64,000 nucleotides of DNA from the NCBI RefSeq assembly GCF_016595465.1, contig NZ_JAENIK010000001.1:1-64000 (forward strand), written 5' to 3'. Of this stretch, positions 34,646 to 45,180 are shown in pieces; positions within the stretch are counted from its first letter, which is position 1; each line of letters opens with the position of its first letter. A model generated the notes under the pieces. It worked only from the letters and a program-made list of their open reading frames with translations. It searched no databases and had not been told where the DNA came from. Source of the DNA: Luteolibacter yonseiensis. GTDB taxonomy: Bacteria; Verrucomicrobiota; Verrucomicrobiia; Verrucomicrobiales; Akkermansiaceae. The translations under genes and the position numbers were made by a program.

Positions 34646-37513
34646 ATGCACCCCATCCCTACCAAACACCGTCTCACCCTCCTCGTCGTGGCCGCGGCGG
34701 CGGGCTTGTCATCACCGGCCCGCGCCCAGGAGCGCTTCCTCCTCGACATCGGTTCGTCCGGCCGGCTCACCACGACTCCGACCACCGCTCCGGTCGCGGG
34801 AGTGCACTGGAACAACCTGACCCAGCCGACGGCGGCCGCCTCCACGGTGACCACCCTGGTCAACACCGCGGGTGCGAGCACCTCCGGAACGACCTTCGCG
34901 GTGACGGATGCGTTCGCGTTCAGTTCCACGAACGGCCACGCCTCCACCTCCGCGGCCTACCTGCATTCCGCCTCGTCGGATTTCTGGGCGGTGCAGAACA
35001 ATCCCGGCAAGGACGCGCGCGGCGTGATCCGGATCGGCGGGCTGGATACCACCGGCACCAAGGTCTATGACTTCACGCTCTTCGGATCCTCCAACCGCGC
35101 GCTGACGCAGAAGCTCATCGCCGACTACACCGTGAGGGGGTCCACCTCCGAGACGAAGAGCCTCGAGGCGGTGGGAAACATCACCAACACCGTGACCTTC
35201 ACCGGCATCCAGCCGGACTGGCGGGGCAACATCCACATCACCACGGACGTGAACCCGGCGTCCTACAGCAGCGCGAGCGAGTCCTATGCCGTGCTTGGCG
35301 TCGTCGATTTCCAGTCCCGCCTGGAATCCCGCCCGCCGGTGCTTCCCCCGGTTTATTCCGCCATGGGAAACACGCCGAATCCCGCGGCGGAGGCCAATCC
35401 GGCCAACCCGAAGGGACTCACCGCCTACGTGCTGGAATCCAAGGACAGCTACACCGGCCGCGTCGGTCTCGGTGAACTGCTGCGCCGCGCCGGCTTCAAC
35501 GTGAAGCCGCTGCCGCTCGACGCGCCTCCATTCAACACCGCGCCGGGTTCGGATTTCTCGGAAGACGTGGATCTCATCGCCATCGGTTCGTTTTCCTCGG
35601 AAGATCCGGACTACCAGGCCTACATGACCCAGTATGGCGACGTCCTGGACGATTATGTGGACCGCGCGGGCCTCCTCATCCAGTTCACCCAGGCGGACCA
35701 GACGGAGGACGAGCCTCCCTTCCTGCCGGACACGCAGAACGCCAGCCGCAATGACACGGATTTCTCCAAGGCGCTCATCCTCGAAAAGCAGCACCTCATG
35801 ATGCAGGGACTGCCGACGGTGGACGGAGGCAACGCCATCGAGCTGACGCTGTGGAACGAGCCGGGCAACACTTATACGGACAACACGCTGTGGGAGTCCT
35901 ATTTCCAGTTCTTCGGATTCAACGTGATCCTTTCCGGCGACAACCGCGCCCGCACCCCCGGCTTCATGGAAGGTGCCTACGGCCAGGGCCGCTTCTTCCT
36001 TTCCGCGATGGCGAATGACAAAATCCTCAACGCCGATACCGGCGAGCCCACCGAGACCCCCTCGCTGCGCGCCTTCAACGACGTTTTCTTCGCGAACCTC
36101 TACAACTACGCCGGACTTGTCCGGGACATCGCCACCCCTCCGATCACCATCACGCCGCAGCCCGGCAGCTCCACCATTCCGGAGGGAGCGTGGTCCATCG
36201 TGCTGCTGCCGGACACGCAGATCTACTCGCAGAACTATCCCGGCCTGTTCGAGGCGCAGACCGCCTGGATCGCGGACAACATCAAGGACCGCAACATCAA
36301 GTTCGTCCTCCACCTCGGTGACATCACCAACGTGAACTCCGTGCCCGAGTGGAAATTCGCCCGCAAGGCGATGGCGAATCTCGACGGCATCATGCCCTAC
36401 GCCTTCGTCACCGGAAACCACGACTACGGTCCGGGCGGAAACGCCGCCACCCGCGACACCTACCTGAACGACCATTTCAAGGTCAGCCAATACCAGGACT
36501 GGCCGACCTTCGGCGGAGTCAAGGACGCCGGGAAAATGGACAACAGCTACCACCTCTTCTCCGCCGGCGGCGTGGACTTCATCGTCCTCGCGCTGGAGTG
36601 GGCGGTGCAGGATGCCACGGTCGTCTGGGCCCAGTCCATCCTCGACCAGTATCCCAACCGCACCGCGATCCTGCTGACCCATGCCTACATGAACAACAAT
36701 GATTTCCGCTACGACCACCTGGACACCAGCCGGCCGCAGACCTATAACCCGCACGACTACTCCACGCCCGGCCTCAAGAACGACGGCCAGCAGCTCTGGG
36801 ACAAGCTGGTGAAGAAGAACAACTTCGCCTTCACCTTCAACGGCCACGTCCTCGGCGACGGCACCGGCTTCCGCATCGACAACAACGAGGCGGGCAAACC
36901 CGTCGCCCAGATGCTGGCCAACTACCAGATGCGGAACCTCGGCGGGGAATCCTACCTCCGCGTGCTGGAGTTCCAGCCGGATGGCAAGACCGTGAAGGTT
37001 ACCACCCACTCGCCGGTCTATAACAACTACCTCACCGCCGCCGACCAGGACTTCCAGTTCGAGGTGCCGCTCGGCGCCGCGGACAGCGACAACGACGGGA
37101 TCCTCGATTACTACGACGATGACTTCGATGACGACAACGACGGCCTGAACAACTACCAGGAACACTCGGTCTACGGCACCTCCAGCAAGTCCGCCGACAC
37201 CGACCGGGACGGCATCTCCGACGCGAAGGAAATCGCGGCGGGGACCAATCCCTCGCGCAACGACAAGACCGAGTTCGACGCCGTGAAAAACAACCGCGCG
37301 GACCTGGACCTCTTCACCCGCGGAGACCTGATGGACGTCCGCCCCTCGCCGATGCTTATCGAAGTCACGGAAGGGGAGGCGAAGCTGGACTTCCAACTGG
37401 AGCAATCCTCCGACCTGCTCGAATGGAATCCGGCAGGGGAGAAGCTGGAGTGGAACCTGCCCGTGGAAGAAGGCACCCGCCTCTTCCGCCTCCAGATGGC
37501 TCCCACCGAATGA
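34646..37513 (+). CDS. secreted metallophosphoesterase with TSP3 repeats
   Basis: A 955-residue exported protein (signal peptide to PARA-QE). A beta domain (about 28-230) and a ThuA/glutamine-amidotransferase-like segment (about 260-500) precede a calcineurin-like phosphoesterase at about 514-800: LLPDTQIYS, LHLGDITN, VTGNHDYG, ILLTHAY, FNGHVLGDG. The first motif has DxQ instead of DxH and the last has GHV rather than GHxH, as in some distant family members, so catalysis should be tested. Thrombospondin type 3 repeats follow (AADSDNDGILDYYDDDFDDD) and then a terminal beta module. AAGGA lies about 12 bases before the start. The substrate is unknown. Confidence 0.88.
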   Translation: MHPIPTKHRLTLLVVAAAAGLSSPARAQERFLLDIGSSGRLTTTPTTAPVAGVHWNNLTQPTAAASTVTTLVNTAGASTSGTTFAVTDAFAFSSTNGHASTSAAYLHSASSDFWAVQNNPGKDARGVIRIGGLDTTGTKVYDFTLFGSSNRALTQKLIADYTVRGSTSETKSLEAVGNITNTVTFTGIQPDWRGNIHITTDVNPASYSSASESYAVLGVVDFQSRLESRPPVLPPVYSAMGNTPNPAAEANPANPKGLTAYVLESKDSYTGRVGLGELLRRAGFNVKPLPLDAPPFNTAPGSDFSEDVDLIAIGSFSSEDPDYQAYMTQYGDVLDDYVDRAGLLIQFTQADQTEDEPPFLPDTQNASRNDTDFSKALILEKQHLMMQGLPTVDGGNAIELTLWNEPGNTYTDNTLWESYFQFFGFNVILSGDNRARTPGFMEGAYGQGRFFLSAMANDKILNADTGEPTETPSLRAFNDVFFANLYNYAGLVRDIATPPITITPQPGSSTIPEGAWSIVLLPDTQIYSQNYPGLFEAQTAWIADNIKDRNIKFVLHLGDITNVNSVPEWKFARKAMANLDGIMPYAFVTGNHDYGPGGNAATRDTYLNDHFKVSQYQDWPTFGGVKDAGKMDNSYHLFSAGGVDFIVLALEWAVQDATVVWAQSILDQYPNRTAILLTHAYMNNNDFRYDHLDTSRPQTYNPHDYSTPGLKNDGQQLWDKLVKKNNFAFTFNGHVLGDGTGFRIDNNEAGKPVAQMLANYQMRNLGGESYLRVLEFQPDGKTVKVTTHSPVYNNYLTAADQDFQFEVPLGAADSDNDGILDYYDDDFDDDNDGLNNYQEHSVYGTSSKSADTDRDGISDAKEIAAGTNPSRNDKTEFDAVKNNRADLDLFTRGDLMDVRPSPMLIEVTEGEAKLDFQLEQSSDLLEWNPAGEKLEWNLPVEEGTRLFRLQMAPTE

Positions 37514-37990
37514 TGCCTCAGGCCGCCATGCGGATTGTCAGAACCTACCCCCCCAGGATCTGTCAGTCCGCTGCGTTGTCCTGAGTTCACGCTTCAGCGG
37601 ACCGCTCCAGCGTGCTCTTCCGAACGGCAATCCGGTTTTGACGTGAGAACAGAGGGCTGTATGTGAACGGATTCTCGTGAAAAGGCCGGAGTCTCGTGAA
37701 AGAGCAAACTGAAGTTTGAACTCCGGACAATGTCGCGGCGGATCTTCGTCATATTGTTCCACCAAGCTCTTTTGGTGATTTGTATTTATGCATTTCCGAT
37801 GCCCGAGGAGCCGCCTGATTCCGTGATGTCTCACGCCGCCTCTTCCAGCCTTCATCTCGGAAGGGCAAGTTCCAGTGCCACCCGCCATCCGGTTCATACG
37901 TAGATCGCGCGAACGTCACGCATAACCGCTTGCCTTTCCGCGCGGGGACGGCTTGTTAGTGCTTCAATCAGGCGCTTCCTCACCTTTCGG
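37514..37990. other. intergenic region containing repeat B
   Basis: Nearly 480 bases between two plus-strand genes. It contains inverted-repeat element B (37567-37742). No gene is supported. The right 200 bases probably hold the promoter of the 2287-residue protein. Confidence 0.55.
37567..37742. repeat. inverted-repeat element B, copy 1
   Basis: Left arm (TCCGCTGCG, then GTCCTGAGTTCACGCTTCAG) pairs with right arm (CTGAAGTTTGAACTCCGGAC, then CGCGGCGGA) with several mismatches. GTGAAAGAGCAAACTGAAG and GAACTCCGGA also match the copy at 55941-56077. Confidence 0.75.
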
Positions 37991-40900
37991 ATGAAAAAAT
38001 CATATCTGCTCTCCCTATCCGCCGTCGCTCTCGCCTGTTTCTCAGGTGGATGGATCAGTCCCGCCGCGGGTTCTCCCGAGGTTTCCAGCCTCGCTCAAGC
38101 CTCGAACAGTGGTGCCGCGTCATTCACCCTTTCACCCATCGCGGGGCGACAGATCAGGAACGCGCCGATCCCCGTCACCATCATCGCGCGCGACAGCCAG
38201 GGGGCGGTCATCCCGGACTATACGGGCGCGCCGTCCTTCACCGCGGCGGGTCCTTCGGGACCCATCGAGGTTTTCACCCCCACGGCCGGGGGATTCGTGG
38301 CCGGGGTTTACACGGGGAATGTGACCATCGGCCAATACGCGGAGGGCGTGGTCCTGACCGCGAGCGCGGACGGCATGTCGGTGGCGAGCAACGCCTTCGA
38401 TGTGGCCCGTGGTCCGATGAACCGCCTGACCTGGGCACAGGTCGCCTCGCCGCAGACCGTGGATACTCCTTTCAGCGTCAGGCTGCGGGCGGAGGACGCG
38501 GGGGGGAATCTGGTGGAGGATTTCGCGGAAGACGTCTCGCTCGCGGCGCTTTCCCTTTCCCCCGGCGCACCGACGGGGACGGGCACGCGGATCAACCGGG
38601 ACCTGGACTCACACTACTCACAATCGCGCTTCCAGTGCGTTTACACTCCTGCCGAAGTCGGCGGGACCGGTCCGCTGACCGCGCTCGCCATGGAAATCGG
38701 CGAACTGCCGGAACTCCCGTATGAAGAGTTCACGATCCGGGTGAAGCACACCTCGAGAGCCAATTACGATGCGCCCCATCCCGGCTGGGAGACCGATGGC
38801 TGGACCGTGGTGTATCGTGGATCCGTGCGGATCGAGGCCACGGGCTGGCACACCTTCCCATTCACCGTTCCGTTCGACTACGACGGCACCAGCAACCTGA
38901 TGGTGGATTTCAGCTTCAACGGCGAGGGCTGGGGCTATGCGGGGGGGTATCTGGCGAGCGTGACGTCCGACAGCCGCAAGATCGACTATCAGACGCTCTC
39001 CGGTGACTCACCGCTGACCTGGTCCGGCGAAAGCGATTACTTCTCCACCTCGAACGAACTCCCGAATCTCCGTTTCACCTCTTACAACGCTCTTTCGCCC
39101 ATCCGCCCCGCCACGACCGGCGCGTTCTCGGGTGGTGTGTGGAATGGCGTCGTCTCCGTTCCCTTCACGGCGGGCGGCGTGAAACTCTTCGCTTCCGATG
39201 GCGCGGAACACCGCGGCGCGAGCGACGGATTCGCCGTGGAGGCTGCGAAACCAGTGATCCGTCCTGGAACCATCACGGAAACGTTCGAGAAACTGCCGCT
39301 GGAGAATGCCTGGAAATTCACCGGCACCGGCACCCATCGGACCGAGGTCAGCACCTACTACAAGGCGCACGGTGGCACACGCCACCTGCTCATGGATTCC
39401 GGAACCTACGGCTATTCCCGCAACGAAGCGACCTGGACGGTGGATCTCAGGGGACTGAGCGGCGTCACCCTCAAGTTCTGGGCGAAGCGGGGTTATGAAG
39501 AGTACTACTATCAAACCACCCCCTCGCCGCCGAGTCCCTTCACCGACGGAGCGGATTTCAATGGCGTCGCCATCAGCACGAACGGAACCAAGTGGTATGA
39601 GGTGCAGTCGTTCCGCGAGATCGAACGGGACTGGACACAGTTCTCGGTGGATTTGGACAGCGCCATCGCCTCTCTCGGTCTCACTTACAATACCAGCTTC
39701 AGAATCCGTTTCAACCACTACGAACGGGGCCCGATGGACGGCAACGGTCTCTTGGTGGACGACATCGAGATCACTTCCAAACAATCCCCTTACTTGCTGA
39801 AAGTCAGCGGGCCCGGGCAGGTCCGCGAGGGCGATGGACCCGCCCGTTTCGCGGTGACGCTTCCTTCCGCCGTGGCGACGGATACGGTGGTCAACCTCGT
39901 CAGTTCCGCCCCCGCCAAGGCCACCGTTCCCGGTCAGGTCACGGTGCCCGCGGGCCGGCTGAGCGCCTCTTTCATGGTACAGCCTGCCGACGATTCATTG
40001 GCGGACGGTCCGAAAACCATCGAGATCATCGCCACGAATCCTCTTCTTTCCGGCACCGCCCATCCTCTGGTGGTGCTCGACAATGACGGGGGCGGCCTGG
40101 CGTTCACCGTTCCCTCCACGGCCACCACAGAAGGTGCGGATCCCCTCCAAGGCACCGTGAGCATCGCCGAACCGGCCGTCTCGCCCACCACTTTCATCGT
40201 TACCAGCGGCAACACGAAGGAAATCACCGTGCCCGCCACCGTCACCATCCCGCTGGGCGCCACCTCCGCCCCGCTGCCGGTCACCATCGTGGATGACAGC
40301 CGGTTGGACGGCCTCCAATCCACCACCGTGACCGTCGCCGAACCGGGAGGCGGTCTCTCGAAAAGCGTCACCATCCATGTGGCCGACAACGAGACGCTGG
40401 ATCTGCAACTGGTTCCCTCCACCACGCCGGCACCGTCCTCGGTGAACGAAAGCGGCGGCGGCATCAGTTTCGTCGCCAGCCTGCCGGGCGGCGTCACCAC
40501 CGCCAGCACGCTGACCTTCAGCTCCTCCTCACCCGCGAAAATCATCCCGCCCGCGCCGAACATCATCCCCGCGGGAAACATCTCCTCGACCGCGACCTTC
40601 ACCCTCGTGGATGACCAGGTTTCCCAAGCCTCCGAGCCTGTCACGCTCACCGTCAGCTCGCCCGGCTTCAACAGCGCCTCCTACGTCCTCACCTTCCTCG
40701 ACAACGATCCGCACCATTTCACCATCTCTCCCATCGCCAGCCCGCAGGTCCTCGGTGCGCCGATCGCCGTCACGGTGACGGCATGCGATCCGTCCGGCGG
40801 GCCCGTGGCGGGCTTCCTGGGGCCCGTCACGCTCGGTGCGGGCGGCCGTTCGATCATTCCGACCTCGCTCGCCACCTTTGCCGGCGGCGTCCACAACGGA

Positions 40901-43900
40901 ACCCTCCGGATCAACGAGGCGGCCGACGATGTCGTGCTCACCGTCGCGGACTCACAAGGGCACACCGGAACCAGCAATCCCTTCGATGTCGGGCCCGGTG
41001 CCTTCCAGCGGCTTGCCTGGGCACCCATGCCGTCCACCCGTCCACCTGCCAGCAATATCCCGGTGGCCCTGAAAGCCGTGGATGCGGGCGGAAATGTCGA
41101 TCCATCCGTGAACGGGCCCGTCACCCTGCGGGCGCTGACACCCGTGCCCGCCTTCACCGTCGGTGAGGGGGAGGGCAGCACCTGGTACTTCCTTTTCACC
41201 TTTTACGAGCGCTGCCGTTCCCAGGTGATCTACCTCGCGGACGAAATCGGCGGAAAGCGCACCCTCGGCGGCATCGCGCTGAATGTGAAATCCGGCGCGG
41301 ACGGTCAGAAGCTCACCAATTTCACCATCCGTCTCAAGACGACCACCCGCGGGCAGATGGACCCCTCCGCCGGCTGGGATGGAGACGGCTGGACGGTGGT
41401 CCACAAATCCACCCCGATCCTGTCCGGAAACGGATGGGTCACCCTGCTCTTCGATGTGCCGTTTGAATACGACGGTCAGGAAAACCTGCTGGTGGACTAC
41501 AGCTACAACAGCCCCTCCGACTTCTCGCTGGTGGACTGGACCGCGGATTATCACGACGGCGAAAACCGGGTCCTCTACGGCTACTCGAGTTCCTCCACGG
41601 ATCCTCTCTCCTGGTCGGGTCCCGGCAATACGGGCTATACTTCCTCCTACCTGCCGCAGACCCGCTTCCTCACCTTGCAGCCTGTCGCGGCCAATCTTCC
41701 CGCCTCGTCGGAAATCAGCGGCGGCACGTGGAACGGTCTGGTGTCATTCACGGGAAACATCGACCGGGTATTCCTTGAAGCCGTCGATTCCTCAGGGCAC
41801 TACGCCTTCAGCGACGCCCTGCGCATCGGTGCGCCCGCCCTCCCGGCCAAGACATCCCTCCCGTTCAGCGACGGGTTTGAAACCGGCACGCTCTCCAGCG
41901 CGTGGGAGACTTCCGCCACCGGAAGAGGAAGTGTCCGGGTGGCCTCCACCGACACCCCGCACACCGGGACCGGGCATGCCGTGTCCGACACTACTTACGA
42001 TGACGCCCGTACTGAACTGACGCTGCCGCTCGACCTCACCGGCCATACCGGCGTGGTCCTGGATTTCTGGGCGAAACGTTTCGACAGCACCGACGATGGT
42101 CCGCCCTCGGCCCCCTTCACCGAGGGTGCTGACTTCGACGGCGTGGCCATGAGCGCCGACGGAAACCACTGGTATGAAATCCAGCCCCTGCGCGGCATGA
42201 CGGCCAAGACATGGACACGGTTCACCGTCGATCTCGACGCCGCCGCCGCCGCACACGGTCTTGTCTACACCTCGGATTTCCGCATCCGCTTCAACCAGTT
42301 CGGCGACAGCAGCGCGCCGTATGACGGCCTGGCGATCGACGATGTTTCCGTCACGGGAAATGCTCCGGGCCGCCTGACGCTCGGACTGCCCGACTGGATG
42401 GGGGAAAACTCCGGCATCGAGGAGGGGTCGGTCCAACTGCCTTCCGCGGTCGCGACGGACACCGTGGTGGAACTCGCATCCTCCAGCCCTCTCGCGCTGA
42501 CGGTCCCTTCCAGCGTCATCATTCCGGCGGGGGAGACCGGCGTCACGTTCAACGTCACGGCGGTGAACAACTCCACCCTCAACGGCCCGCTCCGCGTCAA
42601 TGTGACAGGAACCGCCGTCAACCTGGCACCCGCCACCGCGGCGGTGGAACTGCGCGATGACGAGAGCGGCACGCCCGCCCTGTCCGCGCCGGACGCCGTC
42701 TATGAAAATGAAAATTCCGGATCAGCCACCCTCACGATTTCCACCCCGGCCACCGGAGCCCTCGTCTTTTCCCTCACTTCCAGCCTGCCCGCCACCGTGC
42801 AGGTCCCCGCCACCGTGCGGATCCCGTCCGGCCAGACCTCGGTGAGCTTCCCGCTGAATGTCGTGCCTGACTACAAATTCACCGGTCCCCGGGAGGCTCT
42901 CCTCTCCGCCAGCCTCGACGGCTGGCCCACAGCGACCGCCCCCGTCACCGTGCTCGACGAACAAAGCCGTCCCTTCAACTGGTCGCCGTCCTCCACCGAC
43001 TTCGCCGTCGAAGGCGATACAAGGGATGTCCGGATCATTGCTCATGGCATCGTGAGCGAAGATCTGGTCCTCACGCTCAGCTCGTCGGACACCTCCCGGC
43101 TCACCCTCCCCGCCACCGCCACCATTCCCGCCGGGACCCAGATGGTGTCCGTTCCCATCACCGGAGTGGACAACAACGCGGTCGAAGGGGACCGGACCGT
43201 CACCATCACCGCCAGCACGGGTGGACACCTGATCGACACCCGCGACCTGCAGGTGCGTGACAACGACGCGCACCGCTTCACCTTCGATCCCGTCCATCCC
43301 CGTCAGTTCAGCGGCCAGGCGTTTCCCGTCAGCGTCTCGGCATATGACCTCGAGGACAGGCTGATTTCCAACTACTGGGAAACCTTGCCCATCACCGCTA
43401 CCGGCGACTCCGGAACCCTCGGCATCAGCCCCGCCACGCTCTCCTTCAGCGGCGGGGTGGCTGTCGCCAACATGACCATCAACACCGTTTCGGAAAACGT
43501 CCGGTTGCGGGTTTCCCCGGACGCGGTCCCTTCCGCCACCAGCGGAGCCTTCAGCGTCATGGCCACCGGACCGGCCAAATACAACTGGAGCACCATCAGC
43601 GCGACGAAGACCGCCGGGACGCCCTTCACCGCCACCATCACCGCACGCGACGCGGGCAACAATCTCATGTCCGGACATACGGGCTTCGTGGCGCTTTCGA
43701 CCTTTGTGGCCGAGCGTGTCATCGGCCAGGGGACAAACTATTCCGAACAATTCCCGTTGAGCGGCAACTATCCGAACGCGAGAACCCAGTCGATCTACCT
43801 CCCCGGCGAGGTTGGCCCCGCCAACACCCTTTCCTCGCTTTCCTTCTACGTCGCTGTCAATCCCCCGGGATACCCCGCCTCCCCGCCCGTGACGGCCGCC

Positions 43901-44854
43901 TGGACGATCCGGATGAAACATACCACCCTGGCGAGCCACACCGCCCGCACCTGGGACAACAGCGGCTGGACCACCGTTTTCTCCGGGAACCAAACCCTCC
44001 CTGAGAGCGGCTGGGCGACATTCCATTTCAGCACCCCCTTCGCCTACAACGGCACCAGCAACCTGCTGGTGGAGTTCATCCACGCCGGTGCCAACTCCAG
44101 TTATCGCAAGGTGGTCCGGAACTACCCCGCCACCGTCAACCGCACCCTTTTCGGGATCAGCTCCTCCGGCGGCAGCCCGGTGAATTGGTCGGGCTCCAAT
44201 CCGTCGGCATATCCGGTCAACGCGATGCCCCAGATCAAACTGAATTCCGGTATCGCCGGCGGGCCCGTCGCCCCTTCCACCGTCCTGCTCACCAATGGTG
44301 TCTGGACCGGGTCGTTGAGCATCGGGAAGGTTACCCCGTCCTTCTCCATCGTCGCCACGGATCTCAACGGGATGACCGGGAAGAGCAACAACTTCTCCGT
44401 GGTTTCCTCCCCTGACAGCGATGGCGACGGTCTGCCGAATTTCTGGGAAACGGCCAACGGCCTCGCCTCCAACGACGCGGCCGCCCACGCCGGTGCCATG
44501 GGCGATCTCGACGGCGACGGAGTGCCGAATCTGCTGGAGTATGCCTTCAACCTCGACCCGAGTGCCGCCGGCACCACCGGCCTGCCCTCTTCCGTGACCA
44601 TGGCCAACCCGGTCGATGGCGGGGATTACCTCGAGTTCACCTACCGCCGCCGCCTTGGCGCGGCGGGCGTCAGCTACATCATCGAGACCTCCGCCGATTG
44701 CAAGACATGGTCGGCGGCCGCCACCCAATACGAAACCGCCGCCGGTCCCTTGCCCACGGGAGATGGTGTCACGGAAACCGTCACCGTCCGCATCCTGCCG
44801 AAAATCACCGCCACCGCCGTGAGGTTCGCCCGCCTGCGGGTGGCCGCGCCCTGA
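37991..44854 (+). CDS. 2287-residue secreted protein of three repeated blocks
   Basis: An exported protein (signal peptide MKKSYLLSLSAVALACFSGG). Three similar blocks start at about residues 45 (FTLSPIAGRQ), 906 (FTISPIASPQ) and 1760 (FTFDPVHPRQ). Each has Ig-like strands and a module containing WDxDGWTVV, a YDGTSNLMVDFS-type strand and an LTWSG segment. Blocks one and two are followed by a MAM-like domain (LKFWAKRGYEEYYY, LLVDDIEIT / LDFWAKRF, LAIDDVSVT) and Calx-beta-like repeats (VREGDGPARFAVTLPS, VDDSRLDG). The C-terminus (from about 2139) is DSDGDGLPNFWETANG plus the EYAFNLDP module. It is probably a calcium-binding adhesin or matrix protein. Confidence 0.9.
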   Translation: MKKSYLLSLSAVALACFSGGWISPAAGSPEVSSLAQASNSGAASFTLSPIAGRQIRNAPIPVTIIARDSQGAVIPDYTGAPSFTAAGPSGPIEVFTPTAGGFVAGVYTGNVTIGQYAEGVVLTASADGMSVASNAFDVARGPMNRLTWAQVASPQTVDTPFSVRLRAEDAGGNLVEDFAEDVSLAALSLSPGAPTGTGTRINRDLDSHYSQSRFQCVYTPAEVGGTGPLTALAMEIGELPELPYEEFTIRVKHTSRANYDAPHPGWETDGWTVVYRGSVRIEATGWHTFPFTVPFDYDGTSNLMVDFSFNGEGWGYAGGYLASVTSDSRKIDYQTLSGDSPLTWSGESDYFSTSNELPNLRFTSYNALSPIRPATTGAFSGGVWNGVVSVPFTAGGVKLFASDGAEHRGASDGFAVEAAKPVIRPGTITETFEKLPLENAWKFTGTGTHRTEVSTYYKAHGGTRHLLMDSGTYGYSRNEATWTVDLRGLSGVTLKFWAKRGYEEYYYQTTPSPPSPFTDGADFNGVAISTNGTKWYEVQSFREIERDWTQFSVDLDSAIASLGLTYNTSFRIRFNHYERGPMDGNGLLVDDIEITSKQSPYLLKVSGPGQVREGDGPARFAVTLPSAVATDTVVNLVSSAPAKATVPGQVTVPAGRLSASFMVQPADDSLADGPKTIEIIATNPLLSGTAHPLVVLDNDGGGLAFTVPSTATTEGADPLQGTVSIAEPAVSPTTFIVTSGNTKEITVPATVTIPLGATSAPLPVTIVDDSRLDGLQSTTVTVAEPGGGLSKSVTIHVADNETLDLQLVPSTTPAPSSVNESGGGISFVASLPGGVTTASTLTFSSSSPAKIIPPAPNIIPAGNISSTATFTLVDDQVSQASEPVTLTVSSPGFNSASYVLTFLDNDPHHFTISPIASPQVLGAPIAVTVTACDPSGGPVAGFLGPVTLGAGGRSIIPTSLATFAGGVHNGTLRINEAADDVVLTVADSQGHTGTSNPFDVGPGAFQRLAWAPMPSTRPPASNIPVALKAVDAGGNVDPSVNGPVTLRALTPVPAFTVGEGEGSTWYFLFTFYERCRSQVIYLADEIGGKRTLGGIALNVKSGADGQKLTNFTIRLKTTTRGQMDPSAGWDGDGWTVVHKSTPILSGNGWVTLLFDVPFEYDGQENLLVDYSYNSPSDFSLVDWTADYHDGENRVLYGYSSSSTDPLSWSGPGNTGYTSSYLPQTRFLTLQPVAANLPASSEISGGTWNGLVSFTGNIDRVFLEAVDSSGHYAFSDALRIGAPALPAKTSLPFSDGFETGTLSSAWETSATGRGSVRVASTDTPHTGTGHAVSDTTYDDARTELTLPLDLTGHTGVVLDFWAKRFDSTDDGPPSAPFTEGADFDGVAMSADGNHWYEIQPLRGMTAKTWTRFTVDLDAAAAAHGLVYTSDFRIRFNQFGDSSAPYDGLAIDDVSVTGNAPGRLTLGLPDWMGENSGIEEGSVQLPSAVATDTVVELASSSPLALTVPSSVIIPAGETGVTFNVTAVNNSTLNGPLRVNVTGTAVNLAPATAAVELRDDESGTPALSAPDAVYENENSGSATLTISTPATGALVFSLTSSLPATVQVPATVRIPSGQTSVSFPLNVVPDYKFTGPREALLSASLDGWPTATAPVTVLDEQSRPFNWSPSSTDFAVEGDTRDVRIIAHGIVSEDLVLTLSSSDTSRLTLPATATIPAGTQMVSVPITGVDNNAVEGDRTVTITASTGGHLIDTRDLQVRDNDAHRFTFDPVHPRQFSGQAFPVSVSAYDLEDRLISNYWETLPITATGDSGTLGISPATLSFSGGVAVANMTINTVSENVRLRVSPDAVPSATSGAFSVMATGPAKYNWSTISATKTAGTPFTATITARDAGNNLMSGHTGFVALSTFVAERVIGQGTNYSEQFPLSGNYPNARTQSIYLPGEVGPANTLSSLSFYVAVNPPGYPASPPVTAAWTIRMKHTTLASHTARTWDNSGWTTVFSGNQTLPESGWATFHFSTPFAYNGTSNLLVEFIHAGANSSYRKVVRNYPATVNRTLFGISSSGGSPVNWSGSNPSAYPVNAMPQIKLNSGIAGGPVAPSTVLLTNGVWTGSLSIGKVTPSFSIVATDLNGMTGKSNNFSVVSSPDSDGDGLPNFWETANGLASNDAAAHAGAMGDLDGDGVPNLLEYAFNLDPSAAGTTGLPSSVTMANPVDGGDYLEFTYRRRLGAAGVSYIIETSADCKTWSAAATQYETAAGPLPTGDGVTETVTVRILPKITATAVRFARLRVAAP

Positions 44855-45180
44855 CGATGTGTCCGCCCTGACAACGGCGGGAACCGACCCGCGGTTGTCC
44901 CACGCTCTCTTTGGCATCTTGAATCCCGGGCCACCATTCCGTGGGATGTGACCGGTCCGAGGGCTTTGCCTAGGGTCCGGCACCTTCCCGAAACGCTTCA
45001 TTGCGGGTGAAGCGGGAGGGGCGGCAACTCCTCCGTCTGATAGATATCAAAACACAGGCCGCCCGGGGTTTCCGGGCGGCTTCCTTCATGACATGCGGCG
45101 TGGAGCCAAAACCCGCCGCAGGAGAGACGACGCGGTTGCCGCCGCCAGCGCCTCATGCCGCGGCTCCTCCGCAGGGTGTG
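44855..45180. other. intergenic region between convergent genes
   Basis: About 325 bases holding a terminator hairpin at 45058-45085 and no credible gene. Confidence 0.55.
45058..45085 (+). terminator. GC-rich terminator-like hairpin
   Basis: GCCGCCCGG pairs with CCGGGCGGC around a GGTTT loop (45058-45080), followed by TTCCTT. It lies about 200 bases beyond the 2287-residue gene and 100 beyond the end of the minus-strand gene, so it could serve either strand. Confidence 0.65.

Noticed and set aside
34712..37405. An 897-codon minus-strand frame
   Set aside because: Antisense shadow of the secreted phosphoesterase gene.
42722..45001. A 759-codon minus-strand frame
   Set aside because: Antisense to the 2287-residue protein; Gly/Arg/Glu-rich low-complexity composition.
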